In this document: piece after piece, positions 41,176-50,557 of the stretch | Numbering within the stretch: the first letter of the stretch is position 1 | How the letters are laid out: each line of letters starts with the position of its first letter | Assembly (NCBI RefSeq): GCF_046115515.1 | Contig: NZ_CP175953.1 | Length of the DNA stretch: 64,000 nucleotides | Strand: one strand, 5' to 3' | Source of the DNA: Gracilimonas sp017641085 | GTDB taxonomy: Bacteria; Bacteroidota; Rhodothermia; Balneolales; Balneolaceae | The notes under the pieces: generated by a model | What the model was told of the DNA's origin: nothing | Seen by the model: only the letters and a program-made list of their open reading frames with translations | Database searches by the model: none | Position numbers and translations under genes: made by a program

Positions 41176-42210
41176 ATGCATACATTTTATCTTATTTTAG
41201 GTATCACCATACTCGTCGTAATTGCTTACGACTTTTTCTATACCACGCTTTCCTTCAACGGGGCAGGATACCTGTCCCGGTTGACGAGCCGGTTCCTATC
41301 TGCTCTTTTCCTTTTTTTGAACAGGTATATCCCCCGGCGAAACGCGTTGCGCTACTCCGGGGTAACGCATATCCTTTTTCTTCTTGGAATGTGGATCGGG
41401 CTTTTATGGATCGGATTTTTCCTGCTGCTCGTCAGCGATCCCCGCTCGGTAGTAGAAGCAGGCACAGGATCTGCCGCAAGCGTTCTTACCAAGCTGTATG
41501 TAAGCGGATATACCCTTTCCACCCTGGGAGTAGGTGACTATATACCGGGTTCCGAAGGGTGGCAGATTATAATGGCCGCCTTTTCATTTGCCGGCTTTAT
41601 TTTCATAACTACCGCCATGACTTATCTGATGAGCCTGACCACGGCGGTGATCCACAAAAGAAATCTCAGCCTTTTTATAGCAAACATGGGAGATACACCT
41701 GAAGAAATTCTCATCAATCTGTATTCTTGTGAAGAAGAGCATTTCATAATGTTGCCAGATTTTTCAATCAAGCTCAGGGAGATGATCAATAAACATAACC
41801 AGAATCACTATGCCCACCCGGCTGTGCATTATTTCTACAGTACGGCAAGGGATGAATCACTATCCATCAATTTGGTAAATGTAGATGAAGCAATAACAAT
41901 TTTGATTCATTATGTTGAACCAAACAGATGGCGGGAACAGGATATTGCACCGCTCAGAGACGCGATTACCAAATTTTTGGACACAGCACGCCGTCATTAC
42001 CATCAAATGCCGGAAGAAATCGATAGGTTTCCGCTGGATATTGAATACCTAAAATCCAGGAATGTTCCATTAAAAGAGCATCAAGCCATGTCTTCAAATA
42101 GTTATGAAATGAATGAACGCAGAAGTTCATTGCATGGATTGTTACGTAGTAATGGTTGGAGCTGGAATGAAGTTTACCAAAAGCAATCGAACAAAAACAA
42201 TTTTAAATAA
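41176..42210 (+). CDS. Two-helix potassium-channel-like protein
   Basis: This 344-residue protein has two or three membrane segments flanking a pore loop with TLSTLGVGDYIPG, a K+-selective filter-like sequence (TxGxGD). A long soluble C-terminal part (about 165-344) carries no RCK nucleotide motif that I can see. It follows the NuoN-like gene by 11 bases, so it is probably co-transcribed. It could balance charge for the complex-I-like machine or metal pumps (inference). Confidence 0.8.
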   Translation: MHTFYLILGITILVVIAYDFFYTTLSFNGAGYLSRLTSRFLSALFLFLNRYIPRRNALRYSGVTHILFLLGMWIGLLWIGFFLLLVSDPRSVVEAGTGSAASVLTKLYVSGYTLSTLGVGDYIPGSEGWQIIMAAFSFAGFIFITTAMTYLMSLTTAVIHKRNLSLFIANMGDTPEEILINLYSCEEEHFIMLPDFSIKLREMINKHNQNHYAHPAVHYFYSTARDESLSINLVNVDEAITILIHYVEPNRWREQDIAPLRDAITKFLDTARRHYHQMPEEIDRFPLDIEYLKSRNVPLKEHQAMSSNSYEMNERRSSLHGLLRSNGWSWNEVYQKQSNKNNFK

Positions 42211-42223
42211 GCACCTATTCCTC

Positions 42224-42922
42224 ATGCGCATCATTACTTATTTCCTAAGCATTATCCTTTTGGCGGTTTTGCTTCCGGTCCACCTCCTTCAGGCCCAACA
42301 ATCTGAAGAAATGCTATTGTTTGAAATTGACGGCAACCGATACAAAAAATGCAATTATAGTAAAGAGGGAGAGTTGGAGTCATACCAAAATCTAATAGTT
42401 GGCTCTATTCAAGAAAACACCAATACCTACCGCTTGCCTGTTGAACTTTATTCCTATAATGCTGACGGTGAACTTCAGGACAGTACCAAAACTCTTTATA
42501 CCTGTCGGCCGGACGAACAACAAGTGCTTTTGAATGTTTTCCCGTTTACCGACTATGGCAAGGGCAGTGAAATTAAAGTCAATTTGTTAGATTCGAAAAC
42601 ATTCTACCCGATTTCTCCCGAGCCCGGCTGGGAGATGAAACCTATTGAATTTGCTTTGAATATCGACAAGGGTTTGGTTGGATTTTTGGGCGGAAAAAGC
42701 AAAATTACCATCTACGAACGGCGTGTGGTATCCAACGATACCCTGCAGACCGAGCAGTATCAAATTAACTCGGGAGTAGATATTGGTGTGTATGTAATGG
42801 GCATTAAGGTGAAAGGATTTGGGTACCGTGTTATTGAAATCATTGACAAGGACCGGGGAATTATCTGGCAAAAATTTACCAGTGAAGACGATGACAGCTA
42901 TTTTGTGATCCGGTTGATTTGA
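42224..42922 (+). CDS. Exported protein of unknown function
   Basis: This 232-residue protein has a signal peptide ending in LLPVHLLQAQQ. I choose the ATG at 42224 (MRIITYFLSIILL) because the longer frame from 42113 overlaps the channel gene and adds no known part. The mature protein is rich in beta-type segments (NRYKKCNYSKEGELESYQN, SRVNDTLQTEQY-like) with a GFGYRVIEIIDKDRG stretch. No family is recognised. It is the last gene of the plus-strand copA unit and is convergent with the rhodanese gene, nine bases away. Confidence 0.6.
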   Translation: MRIITYFLSIILLAVLLPVHLLQAQQSEEMLLFEIDGNRYKKCNYSKEGELESYQNLIVGSIQENTNTYRLPVELYSYNADGELQDSTKTLYTCRPDEQQVLLNVFPFTDYGKGSEIKVNLLDSKTFYPISPEPGWEMKPIEFALNIDKGLVGFLGGKSKITIYERRVVSNDTLQTEQYQINSGVDIGVYVMGIKVKGFGYRVIEIIDKDRGIIWQKFTSEDDDSYFVIRLI

Positions 42923-42931
42923 CCCGAATCG

Positions 42932-43402
42932 TCATTCCCCGTTTTCGGTAACTGGCAGTCCCAGGGTGATCCAGTCGTGCATGCCGCCGCGGTAATACCA
43001 TATTTTTTCGGCGGGATACCCTGCCTCAAGCAGCATATTGATCGCCTTTTGCGACTGCGGGCACTGCGGCCCGTTGCAGAAGAAAACAGTCGGCTTTGAC
43101 CGGTCCAGCTCATCCATACGGTCCACGATATCTGAAAGGGGAATGGCAGATGTTCCGGGGATACCCACTCCATGACGCGTACCGGGAGCCCGTACGTCAA
43201 CCACCGGTAGTCCCTTTTCAAGATGCTCGATTATCTCACATTCACCGATGGTTTGTACTCCTTCGGCGGCCTGAATCGGTTGAATTTCTCCCCACGTAAC
43301 ATCTACTGTTACCAGTCCCTTAGTATCTGGAATATACCGGGGAATCATTTGCATTTTTTCTCTTTGTGTGATACGCTCCAGGAACTGTTCTCCTTTGTCC
43401 AT
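42932..43402 (-). CDS. Rhodanese-domain sulfurtransferase
   Basis: This 156-residue protein has a C-terminal rhodanese fold (about 50-150) with LPVVDVRAPGTRHGVGIPG. The active-site loop is TVFFCNGPQCPQSQKA, where Cys in FFCNGPQC should form the persulfide, followed by WYYRGGMHDWITLGLPV. The N-terminal 45 residues are non-rhodanese. It is the last gene of the minus-strand DUF302-RND operon, with sulfur/redox partners next to it. It may handle sulfane sulfur or toxic thiols during copper stress. Confidence 0.85.
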   Translation of the reverse strand: MDKGEQFLERITQREKMQMIPRYIPDTKGLVTVDVTWGEIQPIQAAEGVQTIGECEIIEHLEKGLPVVDVRAPGTRHGVGIPGTSAIPLSDIVDRMDELDRSKPTVFFCNGPQCPQSQKAINMLLEAGYPAEKIWYYRGGMHDWITLGLPVTENGE

Positions 43403-43495
43403 TCTATTTTATCTATATTTTGGGAATTGATTTTTAAATATTTCTTCCACTACTTGCTGAGAATTCTATTGGGCTGAATGCTCCTTTATGTGTCA

Positions 43496-43786
43496 TTACT
43501 CAAAGCTGTCTTTGGGAGGCAGATTTTTTTTACCCTGGTCGAATAGTTTCAGAGAAAAAAGCATTTTAAGTTCTTGCTTAGTGGGAAGAGATTGTTCGCC
43601 CTCGCCTCGAAATACAACTTCTCCTTCAACGATCATGTTTGGTGAAGAACGTATTTTGAAACGGGCAGCCAGTTCAGGATGTTCTTCAACATACTTTACT
43701 GTATAAGGTATATCCATTTTCTTCAATCTCATTTCTAATTGAGGGCGATGATTGCAGTCTTTGGTTGCTAAAAGAAGTACTTTCAT
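43496..43786 (-). CDS. Thioredoxin/glutaredoxin-like small protein
   Basis: This 96-residue protein has a thioredoxin-fold-like start MKVLLLATKDCNHRPQLEMRL with one cysteine in the active-site position (D-C-N-H). A conserved SSPNMIVEGEVVFRGE follows (cis-Pro and strand). A second active-site Cys is absent. It lies three bases from the DUF2892 gene in the RND operon. A monothiol redox or scaffold role is inferred. Confidence 0.6.
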   Translation of the reverse strand: MKVLLLATKDCNHRPQLEMRLKKMDIPYTVKYVEEHPELAARFKIRSSPNMIVEGEVVFRGEGEQSLPTKQELKMLFSLKLFDQGKKNLPPKDSFE

Positions 43787-43788
43787 TT

Positions 43789-44037
43789 TTAAAGCTTTTG
43801 TGTTTGATGTTCAAGTTCTGATTTAGAATTTCCTTCCGTTGTACAGGGCACGCCAATACCGAATTTTTTCAATATCTCTTCGGCAAGGCACCATTTGGTA
43901 AATGCCGACTGAAACAGGTTCAATCCCACAAACAGGGTAAACAGATACCAGTAGGGACTAACAAAGTAGCCCAGTATCAGGCTGATGGTTACAAAACTTC
44001 CTGCGACAGCTCGTATAATGCGTTCCATTTTTCTCAT
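43789..44037 (-). CDS. DUF2892-type membrane protein
   Basis: This 82-residue protein has two membrane helices (AVAGSFVTISLILGYFVSPY, YLFTLFVGLNLFQSAFTKWC). It ends in a hydrophilic tail with GVPCTTEGN. The NLFQSAFTKWCLAEEIL pattern is typical of DUF2892 (YgaP C-terminal-like) proteins, which often go with rhodaneses. It lies close to the rhodanese gene at 42932. Confidence 0.82.
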   Translation of the reverse strand: MRKMERIIRAVAGSFVTISLILGYFVSPYWYLFTLFVGLNLFQSAFTKWCLAEEILKKFGIGVPCTTEGNSKSELEHQTQKL

Positions 44038-44084
44038 AATATTAAGTATTTGTTTAAATTTTTGGATTAGTTTTTCATTCTACG

Positions 44085-44402
44085 TCAAACGGATTTTTCT
44101 ACGTTCAATTGGTATGCATGAAGCGGATTTGTCTGTTGTTCAGTGTTCAACCGGTTATAGTGATCCACTTCCGAAAGAATCGTATCGACTGATTCCTCAT
44201 TCTGAAAGGCAAAAAACAGGTGAGAATATACCATGGTGTCTACATTGGCAAACCAGTTAGTAAGATCCGCTGTCTTTTTCCCGTTGTCGCAACGGCATCC
44301 TTGTATCTCTGTTTCGCTGTAAATAGGAATGCGTTGATTAACCAGAATTCGCCGTACTTCATCCGCATATTCTTCGATACTCAAAATAATTAGTAGTTTC
44401 AT
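44085..44402 (-). CDS. PII-like small protein next to the RND pump
   Basis: This 105-residue protein has a PII-like start MKLLIILSIEEYADEVRRIL and a central SETEIQGCRCDNGKKTAD with two cysteines. It has MVYSHLFFAFQNEESVDTIL where PII-like proteins have N-S-x-I-F. No ATP B-loop of classical PII is seen. Proteins of this kind are found beside RND metal pumps. It follows the RND gene on the same strand by 28 bases. A regulatory role is inferred. Confidence 0.5.
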   Translation of the reverse strand: MKLLIILSIEEYADEVRRILVNQRIPIYSETEIQGCRCDNGKKTADLTNWFANVDTMVYSHLFFAFQNEESVDTILSEVDHYNRLNTEQQTNPLHAYQLNVEKSV

Positions 44403-44430
44403 TGGTCTGAGGTTTAAGATTAATTTTAAA

Positions 44431-47400
44431 CTATGTTTCCGTGTTGCTGTCTTTCAGCTGATGGGCTTTCTTTTCCACCATGTAATAAATTAGCGGAACC
44501 ATCAGCAGTGTAAGGGCCGTTGAAGCTATTGCTCCGCCCATCAGAGAAATCGCCAATCCCTGGAAAATCGGATCGAACAGTATCACAAACGCTCCAATTA
44601 CGACGGTACCGGCTGTCAACAGAATGGGCATGCTGCGCACAGCCCCGGCTTCAATAACCGCCTGTTTCATTGTTTCTCCTTCATTAAGCCGTATTTCGAT
44701 AAAGTCAATTAACAGCACGGAGTTACGCACCATAATACCTGCCAGGGCAATCATACCGATCATCGAGGTTGCTGTAAAGAAAGCACCCAGCACCCAGTGC
44801 CCGATGAGAATACCTACCAGCGAGAGCGGAATGGCGATCATCATAATAATGGGTACTTTGAAATCCTGGAACCAGCCAATAATGAGCATGTAAATAATCA
44901 CCAGTACAACGGCGAAAGCGATCCCGAGGTCACGAAATACCTCGTAGGTAATCTGCCATTCTCCGTCCCACTTCAGCGTATAATCCTCCTGCATGAAGGG
45001 CTGTCCGGCAAAAATCTGATCCAGGCTGTAACCGGAGGGCATATCAATGGCATCAATCTTTTCGCCGGTATCCAGGATGGCATAGACCGGGCTCTCGATA
45101 GCCCCGGCTACTTCGGCCGTTACATATAACACCCGGCGCTGGTTTTTGCGATAAATACTGGACTCCAACGTATCTTCGGTCACCGTTACTAAATCTGTTA
45201 CCGGAATCATAGCGCCTGAAGCCGACTGCATATAAAGGCGGCTTAACTGCTCAATCCCGGAGCGCTCGTTTTCAGGCAGCTTTAAAACAATAGGGATATC
45301 ATTGATCTCATCTTCGCTGTACAGGCGTGAAACAGGCTGGCCGCTCAGCGCCATCCTGACCGTCTGCACCACCTGCCGGGATGAAATGCCGGAAAGCATC
45401 GCTTTTTCGGTATCCACATCCATTTTATATTTGGTCTGGGGCGCTTCCTTCATCCAGTCCACATCAACGATGCCCTCCATTTCCCCGAAGATATTTTTCA
45501 CTTTACGCCCCACCCTCTGGCGCTGTTCTTCATCCGGGCCATATATTTCGGTAACCAGCGTGGATAGTACAGGCGGGCCCGGCGGCACTTCCACCACTTT
45601 AATATTGGCGTTGTATTTGTCGCCCACCTTTTGCACAATGGGGCGGATGCGCTTGGCAATAGCGTGGCTTTGATCGCTGCGCTCTCCTTTATCCACCATG
45701 TTCACTTGTATATCCGCCACGTTCGCACCTTCACGAAGGCCATAGCTCCGGACTAACCCGTTAAAGTTTATAGGGGCGTTGGTACCGGCATAAATTTGAT
45801 AATCAAGAATTTCCGGTATTTCTTTTAAACTTAGTCCCACTTCCCGTGCCACGGCATTGGTCCGCTCCAGGGTGGTTCCTTCCGGCATATCGATGATGAG
45901 CTGTACCTCGTTTTTATTGTCAAAAGGCAGCATTTTTACTTCCACCATACGAAATACGAAGAGCAGGATTGAGGCGAAAAGCAAAGCGGTTACGCCTCCG
46001 ATAAACACCCAACGCTTGGTTACGCTTTCCAGCAGCGGTTTCATAATGCGCGAGTACCATTTATAGATACGGGTATCTTCAAGCCGGTACTCCTTGTCGG
46101 CACCGCTCTCGTCTTTTTCAGGCTTCACGTGGGGCAGCAGCATGTAAGCCAGCCAGGGAGTAATAATCAGTGCTACAATCAGAGAAAAGATCATAGCCAG
46201 CGATGCGCCAATGGGCATAGGGCTCATATACGGCCCCATCAAACCCGATACAAAAGCCATCGGCAGTACCGCCGAAATGACGGTGAAGGTAGCGAGGATG
46301 GTCGGGTTTCCTACCTCGTTAATCGCCGCAATCGCCGCCTGCTTTAACGGAAGTTTACGCATCTTAAAGTGTCTGTGCATATTTTCAGCTATAATAATGG
46401 AGTCGTCCACTACAATACCGGTTACAAATATCAGCGCAAATAGGGTGATTCGGTTCAGGGTATAGCCGAATATATAGTAGAGAAACAGGGTGAGTGCGAA
46501 GGTTACCGGTACTGATAAAAAGACCACCAGGCCTCCCCGCCATCCCATGGCCAGCGCTACAACTATGGTAACGGCAAGTATGGCGGCCAGCAGGTGTTCC
46601 AGCAGAGAAAGCACTTTCGAGGCAGCAGTCTCTCCATAGTTACGCGTAGTCGTTACAGTAATCTCAGCCGGAATAAGGCTGCCATCCAGCATATCCACTT
46701 TTTCCTGAACTTTTTCGGCAATAAACATGGCATCCGAACCCGGGCGCTTGGCTATTGAAAGCGTTACTGCGGGATAGGATTCTCCAATATTCATTCTGGA
46801 TTTCTCCGCTTTGGCATTTCCCACCCCGTAGGAAACATATTCGGCTGGTTCTTCAGGCCCGTCGGTTACCTGGGCAATACTCTTCAGGTAAATCGGGTCG
46901 CCGCCCTGTACATCTACGACAAGGTTGCGCACTTCGTCGGCATTGCGAAAGAAACTGCCGGTTTCTACCAGATACTGCGTGTCATTTTTATTGAATGAAC
47001 CCGAGGAAAGCTCCTGATTGGCCGCCTGTATCTGTGCCGCTACCTTCATTGGGTCGATACCGTAGGAAGCCATTTTATTTTTGTCGAGGGAAACCTCGAC
47101 CCGGCGCGTACGGCCGCCGTGGATTTCGGCCTGAGCCACATTCTCGATTTGTTTGATCTCCAGCGCCAGCTCATCAGCCACCCGGCGGATCTCAAAATCG
47201 CTGTACGATTTGCTCCAGAGCGTCAGCGTCATAATGGGTACATCGTCAATGGAGCGTGTTTTGACCATCGGCGGGGTGGCTCCCTCCGGCATTTGGTCTA
47301 TATTTTTCATCAGCTCGTTATACAAGCGTACCAAGCTGCGCTCCACATCTTCGCCTACATAGAAGCGGGCCGAGACCATGGCCTGGTCGGGCATGGAGGT

Positions 47401-47661
47401 AGAATAGACATATTCCACCCCTTCTATGTTGGAGAGCACTTTCTCAAGCGGTATAGAGATTCTTTTTTCTATTTCACTCGGAGAAGCCCCGGGGTAACCG
47501 ATAAAGATATCAGCCATCGGTACATCAATTTGCGGCTCCTCCTCGCGGGGTGTTAAATAGGTTCCATAGAAGCCCAGCCCCAAAAAGAGCACCATTAACA
47601 GCGGTGTCAGCTTCGAGTTAATGAATGCATTTGCAATTTTTCCTGCTATTCCGGTTTTCAT
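44431..47661 (-). CDS. RND efflux pump permease
   Basis: This 1076-residue inner-membrane pump has the RND layout: helix 1, a large periplasmic part, six helices, a second periplasmic part and five helices. The motif VDDSIIIAENMHRHFK replaces the V-D-(D/G)-A-(I/V)-V-x-x-E-N of RND proteins. GMIALAGIMVRNSVLLIDFIE is the second conserved part. It is near the HAE1/HME boundary, so whether metal or hydrophobic compounds are exported is not decided. The adaptor (47685) and outer-membrane channel (48830) are in the same operon, driven by promoter 7. Confidence 0.9.
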   Translation of the reverse strand: MKTGIAGKIANAFINSKLTPLLMVLFLGLGFYGTYLTPREEEPQIDVPMADIFIGYPGASPSEIEKRISIPLEKVLSNIEGVEYVYSTSMPDQAMVSARFYVGEDVERSLVRLYNELMKNIDQMPEGATPPMVKTRSIDDVPIMTLTLWSKSYSDFEIRRVADELALEIKQIENVAQAEIHGGRTRRVEVSLDKNKMASYGIDPMKVAAQIQAANQELSSGSFNKNDTQYLVETGSFFRNADEVRNLVVDVQGGDPIYLKSIAQVTDGPEEPAEYVSYGVGNAKAEKSRMNIGESYPAVTLSIAKRPGSDAMFIAEKVQEKVDMLDGSLIPAEITVTTTRNYGETAASKVLSLLEHLLAAILAVTIVVALAMGWRGGLVVFLSVPVTFALTLFLYYIFGYTLNRITLFALIFVTGIVVDDSIIIAENMHRHFKMRKLPLKQAAIAAINEVGNPTILATFTVISAVLPMAFVSGLMGPYMSPMPIGASLAMIFSLIVALIITPWLAYMLLPHVKPEKDESGADKEYRLEDTRIYKWYSRIMKPLLESVTKRWVFIGGVTALLFASILLFVFRMVEVKMLPFDNKNEVQLIIDMPEGTTLERTNAVAREVGLSLKEIPEILDYQIYAGTNAPINFNGLVRSYGLREGANVADIQVNMVDKGERSDQSHAIAKRIRPIVQKVGDKYNANIKVVEVPPGPPVLSTLVTEIYGPDEEQRQRVGRKVKNIFGEMEGIVDVDWMKEAPQTKYKMDVDTEKAMLSGISSRQVVQTVRMALSGQPVSRLYSEDEINDIPIVLKLPENERSGIEQLSRLYMQSASGAMIPVTDLVTVTEDTLESSIYRKNQRRVLYVTAEVAGAIESPVYAILDTGEKIDAIDMPSGYSLDQIFAGQPFMQEDYTLKWDGEWQITYEVFRDLGIAFAVVLVIIYMLIIGWFQDFKVPIIMMIAIPLSLVGILIGHWVLGAFFTATSMIGMIALAGIMVRNSVLLIDFIEIRLNEGETMKQAVIEAGAVRSMPILLTAGTVVIGAFVILFDPIFQGLAISLMGGAIASTALTLLMVPLIYYMVEKKAHQLKDSNTET

Positions 47662-47684
47662 AATATCTGTTTCGTTCTGTGCGG

Positions 47685-48827
47685 TTACTGTATGTTTACT
47701 TTTTGTCCTTCACGAAGCGGGGCCTCAAAAGACGATACATATTGTTCGCCCGGCGCCAGGCCTGATAATATTACAACCTGTTGCCCGCTTGTATCCCCGA
47801 GACGAACCCAGCGCAGCAGTACTTCTGAATCATCAGTAAGTGTGTACAAGCCGGTAAGCTGCCCCCGTTCTATAATGGCAGTTTTGGGAACCATCAATAA
47901 AGAATCGGAGGTGGAGGTGAGGCCGGCTTCGGCAAACATCCCGGATTTAAGGCCGTGATTCCTGCTCAACTCCGGCAGCCTTACTTCTACCATAAACTGG
48001 CGGCTTGCCCGGCTTCCGGAAGGATTTATAGCGGATACTACACCGGCAAGCTGCTGCCGGCCGGCTGCTTTAACATCCACCAACACCGTATCATCAAGGC
48101 TAAACCGGGAAATTTCTGTTTCCGGCACTGTTACTACCACTTTCATTCCCGTTTGCTGTTCAAAGGAAATGAGCGGCTGCCCGGGGCCTGCCAGGTCGCC
48201 TTGCGAAACCAGCTTGGCTACCACATAGCCGTCAAAGGGGGCTTCCAGCACTGTATAATCTAACAGATCATTTATTTCCAGAAGTTTACCCTGGAGTGCT
48301 TTTACATTCGCTTGTGCCGCCTCGTATTGAGTGCTGATATCATCGAATTCCTTTTGGGTGGCACTCCCTTTTTCATGCAGGGCCTTCAGGCGCTTGTAGT
48401 TGGTTTCGGTATTCTGCAGGGCTGAACGGGCCTGTGCCAGGTTCGCCTCCACCTGGTTTTTCTGTGCCTGCAGGTTATCGTCTTTAATTCGCAGCAGTAC
48501 ATCTCCCTTCCGGGCAAAATCACCGGCTTCCACATCCAGCTGGGTAATCGTTCCCATCACCTTGGAACTGAGATTTACCGTATGTTCGCTTTTAACGGTT
48601 CCTGAAAAACGGTTCGATACATCCATTTGACTGCGCTTCGCCGTTTCAACGGCCACCGTAACAGGGTTTTCAGTTTCCTGAGGGCTTTCTTCCGGTGAAC
48701 TGCACGCATAGGCTGAAAAAGAAAGCACTACAGCCACCGCCAATAGTTTCCCGGTTGTCGAAAATAATTTATTACTTCTCATAGTAGTACTCGTTTTGGT
48801 ATTCATTTTATCTGAAAAAAAATTCAT
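47685..48827 (-). CDS. RND periplasmic adaptor lipoprotein (MFP)
   Basis: This 380-residue membrane fusion protein has an N-terminal signal with lipobox (LSFSAYACSS), coiled-coil hairpin segments (QAQKNQVEANLAQARSALQN, ETNYKRLKALHEKG) and a lipoyl-like half (GTITQLDVEAGDFARKGDVL). It carries flux between the RND permease and TolC. Three starts are in frame (48827, 48806, 48782). The first is close to the tolC stop and is kept, but MRSNKLF at 48782 gives the shortest signal. Confidence 0.9.
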   Translation of the reverse strand: MNFFSDKMNTKTSTTMRSNKLFSTTGKLLAVAVVLSFSAYACSSPEESPQETENPVTVAVETAKRSQMDVSNRFSGTVKSEHTVNLSSKVMGTITQLDVEAGDFARKGDVLLRIKDDNLQAQKNQVEANLAQARSALQNTETNYKRLKALHEKGSATQKEFDDISTQYEAAQANVKALQGKLLEINDLLDYTVLEAPFDGYVVAKLVSQGDLAGPGQPLISFEQQTGMKVVVTVPETEISRFSLDDTVLVDVKAAGRQQLAGVVSAINPSGSRASRQFMVEVRLPELSRNHGLKSGMFAEAGLTSTSDSLLMVPKTAIIERGQLTGLYTLTDDSEVLLRWVRLGDTSGQQVVILSGLAPGEQYVSSFEAPLREGQKVNIQ

Positions 48828-48829
48828 GG

Positions 48830-50197
48830 TTAGTTGGGCAGCTCCTGTTCAAACAGCAGTTCAAGGGTTGCCATACTTATATTGTGTTGATACACGGCGT
48901 TGAGTCGCTGAAGCTGAGCTTGTGAATAGCGCGCCTCCGCACTGAGTAAATCAGAAGTTTTTTCCATGCCCTGTTCATATCGGTCGGACCGGATGCGGAG
49001 ATCTTCAGCGGCCTGTTCTACAGAAGCCTCGGCAAAGGCAAACTGTTTTTGAGCCTGTTTGACAGAGCGGCGGGCCTGCTTGATTTCCATCCGGGTTTTT
49101 TGAGATTGGCTTTGATAGGCTACTTTGGCTTTTTTCAGCTCTGCCTGTGACTGCATCACTTTGCCCACCTTACTGAAGCCGCTGAACAGCTCCCATTTCA
49201 GAGTGGCACCGAGCATGTAATTTTCTCCCTGGGTACCCAAAAGAACATCGTCATTGAATTCATAGCTGCCAAACAGGTTTATACTGGGTACAAAGCTTAA
49301 TTTTGAAGAACTTACCATCTTCTCGGCAGCTTTTACCCGGTACTGCAGAGCCTGCAATGTTGAATTTGAAACATCGGGATTAGCAGGTAATGAGCCAAGA
49401 GATGCTGTAGCCATATTCAGGCTGTCCGTTGGTTGAATAACAACCTCTTCGTTCATCCCCAGCAGGAAACGTAAATTTTCCTGAACCGATTGCCGCTGAT
49501 TTTCTGCCTCAGATTGCCGGCTCTCCAGATCCCGGACCCGCACGGCTGCCGCAAGATAGTCAGCTTTACTGACCATGCCCTGTTCGTAAAAGTCCCGCGC
49601 CTGCCTTTCGTTCTCACGTGCAGCCTTCAGCGACGTATTGATAACAGAAAGCCGTTCTTCGGTGAGCAGCAGTTGGTAATAGGTCTCTTTAACCTGAAAC
49701 CGGGCATAGCTTTGTGTGCCCTCCAGTTGCTCTTTTGCAGCATTGAGCTGGTTTTTAACCGCACTGCGCCGTAAGAACTGATCGGGATTAAACAGAGGCT
49801 GCTGAACCTGCAGTTTTGTATTAAAATTTTCATAGGGATCAGGGTTATTCAGAATATCCGGGTTGAAATCCGCTGCTGTAACAGCCTCCTGCTTCAATTT
49901 AAAGCCGAAAACACTCAATGGATCATTGGTGCTGATACCGGTCTCTTCCAGTGAAATCCGGGGCAAAAAGGCAGCGTTGGTCTGCCGGTATTGCGACCGT
50001 GTAATTTCGATGTCAGACTCAGCCATGAGTACCTGGAAGTTCTCTTTTTCTGCAATTCGCAGCACATCTTCCAGGCTCATTTTGTTTATGCTTTGTCTGT
50101 TGTCCTTGTTTTGAGCCTTAAGAGGGCGAATGGCCACCGTCAGCATCAGGGATACAAATAGGGCTGTCAGCCCGGCTATGGATAGAGGATTCTTCAT
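48830..50197 (-). CDS. TolC-family outer-membrane efflux protein
   Basis: This 455-residue protein has a signal peptide (about 1-28), and two repeats of long coiled coils and beta strands typical of TolC: SQYRQTNAAFLPRISLEETG, FNPDQFLRRSAVKNQLNAAK, FYEQGMVSKADYLAAAVRV and DRYEQGMEKTSDLLSAEARY. It is the outer-membrane duct of the RND system. Its stop is two bases before the adaptor start. Confidence 0.92.
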   Translation of the reverse strand: MKNPLSIAGLTALFVSLMLTVAIRPLKAQNKDNRQSINKMSLEDVLRIAEKENFQVLMAESDIEITRSQYRQTNAAFLPRISLEETGISTNDPLSVFGFKLKQEAVTAADFNPDILNNPDPYENFNTKLQVQQPLFNPDQFLRRSAVKNQLNAAKEQLEGTQSYARFQVKETYYQLLLTEERLSVINTSLKAARENERQARDFYEQGMVSKADYLAAAVRVRDLESRQSEAENQRQSVQENLRFLLGMNEEVVIQPTDSLNMATASLGSLPANPDVSNSTLQALQYRVKAAEKMVSSSKLSFVPSINLFGSYEFNDDVLLGTQGENYMLGATLKWELFSGFSKVGKVMQSQAELKKAKVAYQSQSQKTRMEIKQARRSVKQAQKQFAFAEASVEQAAEDLRIRSDRYEQGMEKTSDLLSAEARYSQAQLQRLNAVYQHNISMATLELLFEQELPN

Positions 50198-50251
50198 GGG
50201 TTTTATTCAGTTTATAAATTCTGTTTACTCAGATAGGTATAGTTCGTTTTA

Positions 50252-50485
50252 TTAACGCATCAGATCCTTTTTTTTCTCTTCGTACTCTTCTTTGCCGATT
50301 TCACCCCGGGCATATCGTTCTTCCAGGATGTCTAAGGCGCTCTTGTTTAGCCTGTTATTGCCGTTGCCGGGCCAGCCGCCGGTTGATATGGCGGCCCATT
50401 TCACCAGTACCACAATTACGGCGATTATCAATATCCACCAGAAAATCATCATCCAACCACCTCCGAATCCGTTAAACCAATGCAT
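50252..50485 (-). CDS. SHOCT membrane protein
   Basis: This 77-residue protein has one membrane helix (WMMIFWWILIIAVIVVLVKW). A SHOCT end follows (DILEERYARGEIGKEEYEEKKKDLM). It is related to the three SHOCT proteins at 15087, 17304 and 20758 but sits inside the operon after the Met-rich gene. The function is unknown. Confidence 0.82.
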   Translation of the reverse strand: MHWFNGFGGGWMMIFWWILIIAVIVVLVKWAAISTGGWPGNGNNRLNKSALDILEERYARGEIGKEEYEEKKKDLMR

Positions 50486-50557
50486 AATAATTGCTCCATT
50501 ATTTTAGGATTAGGAACTGACCGGGGTACTAGCCCCGGAAAAATTCCTAATTATATT

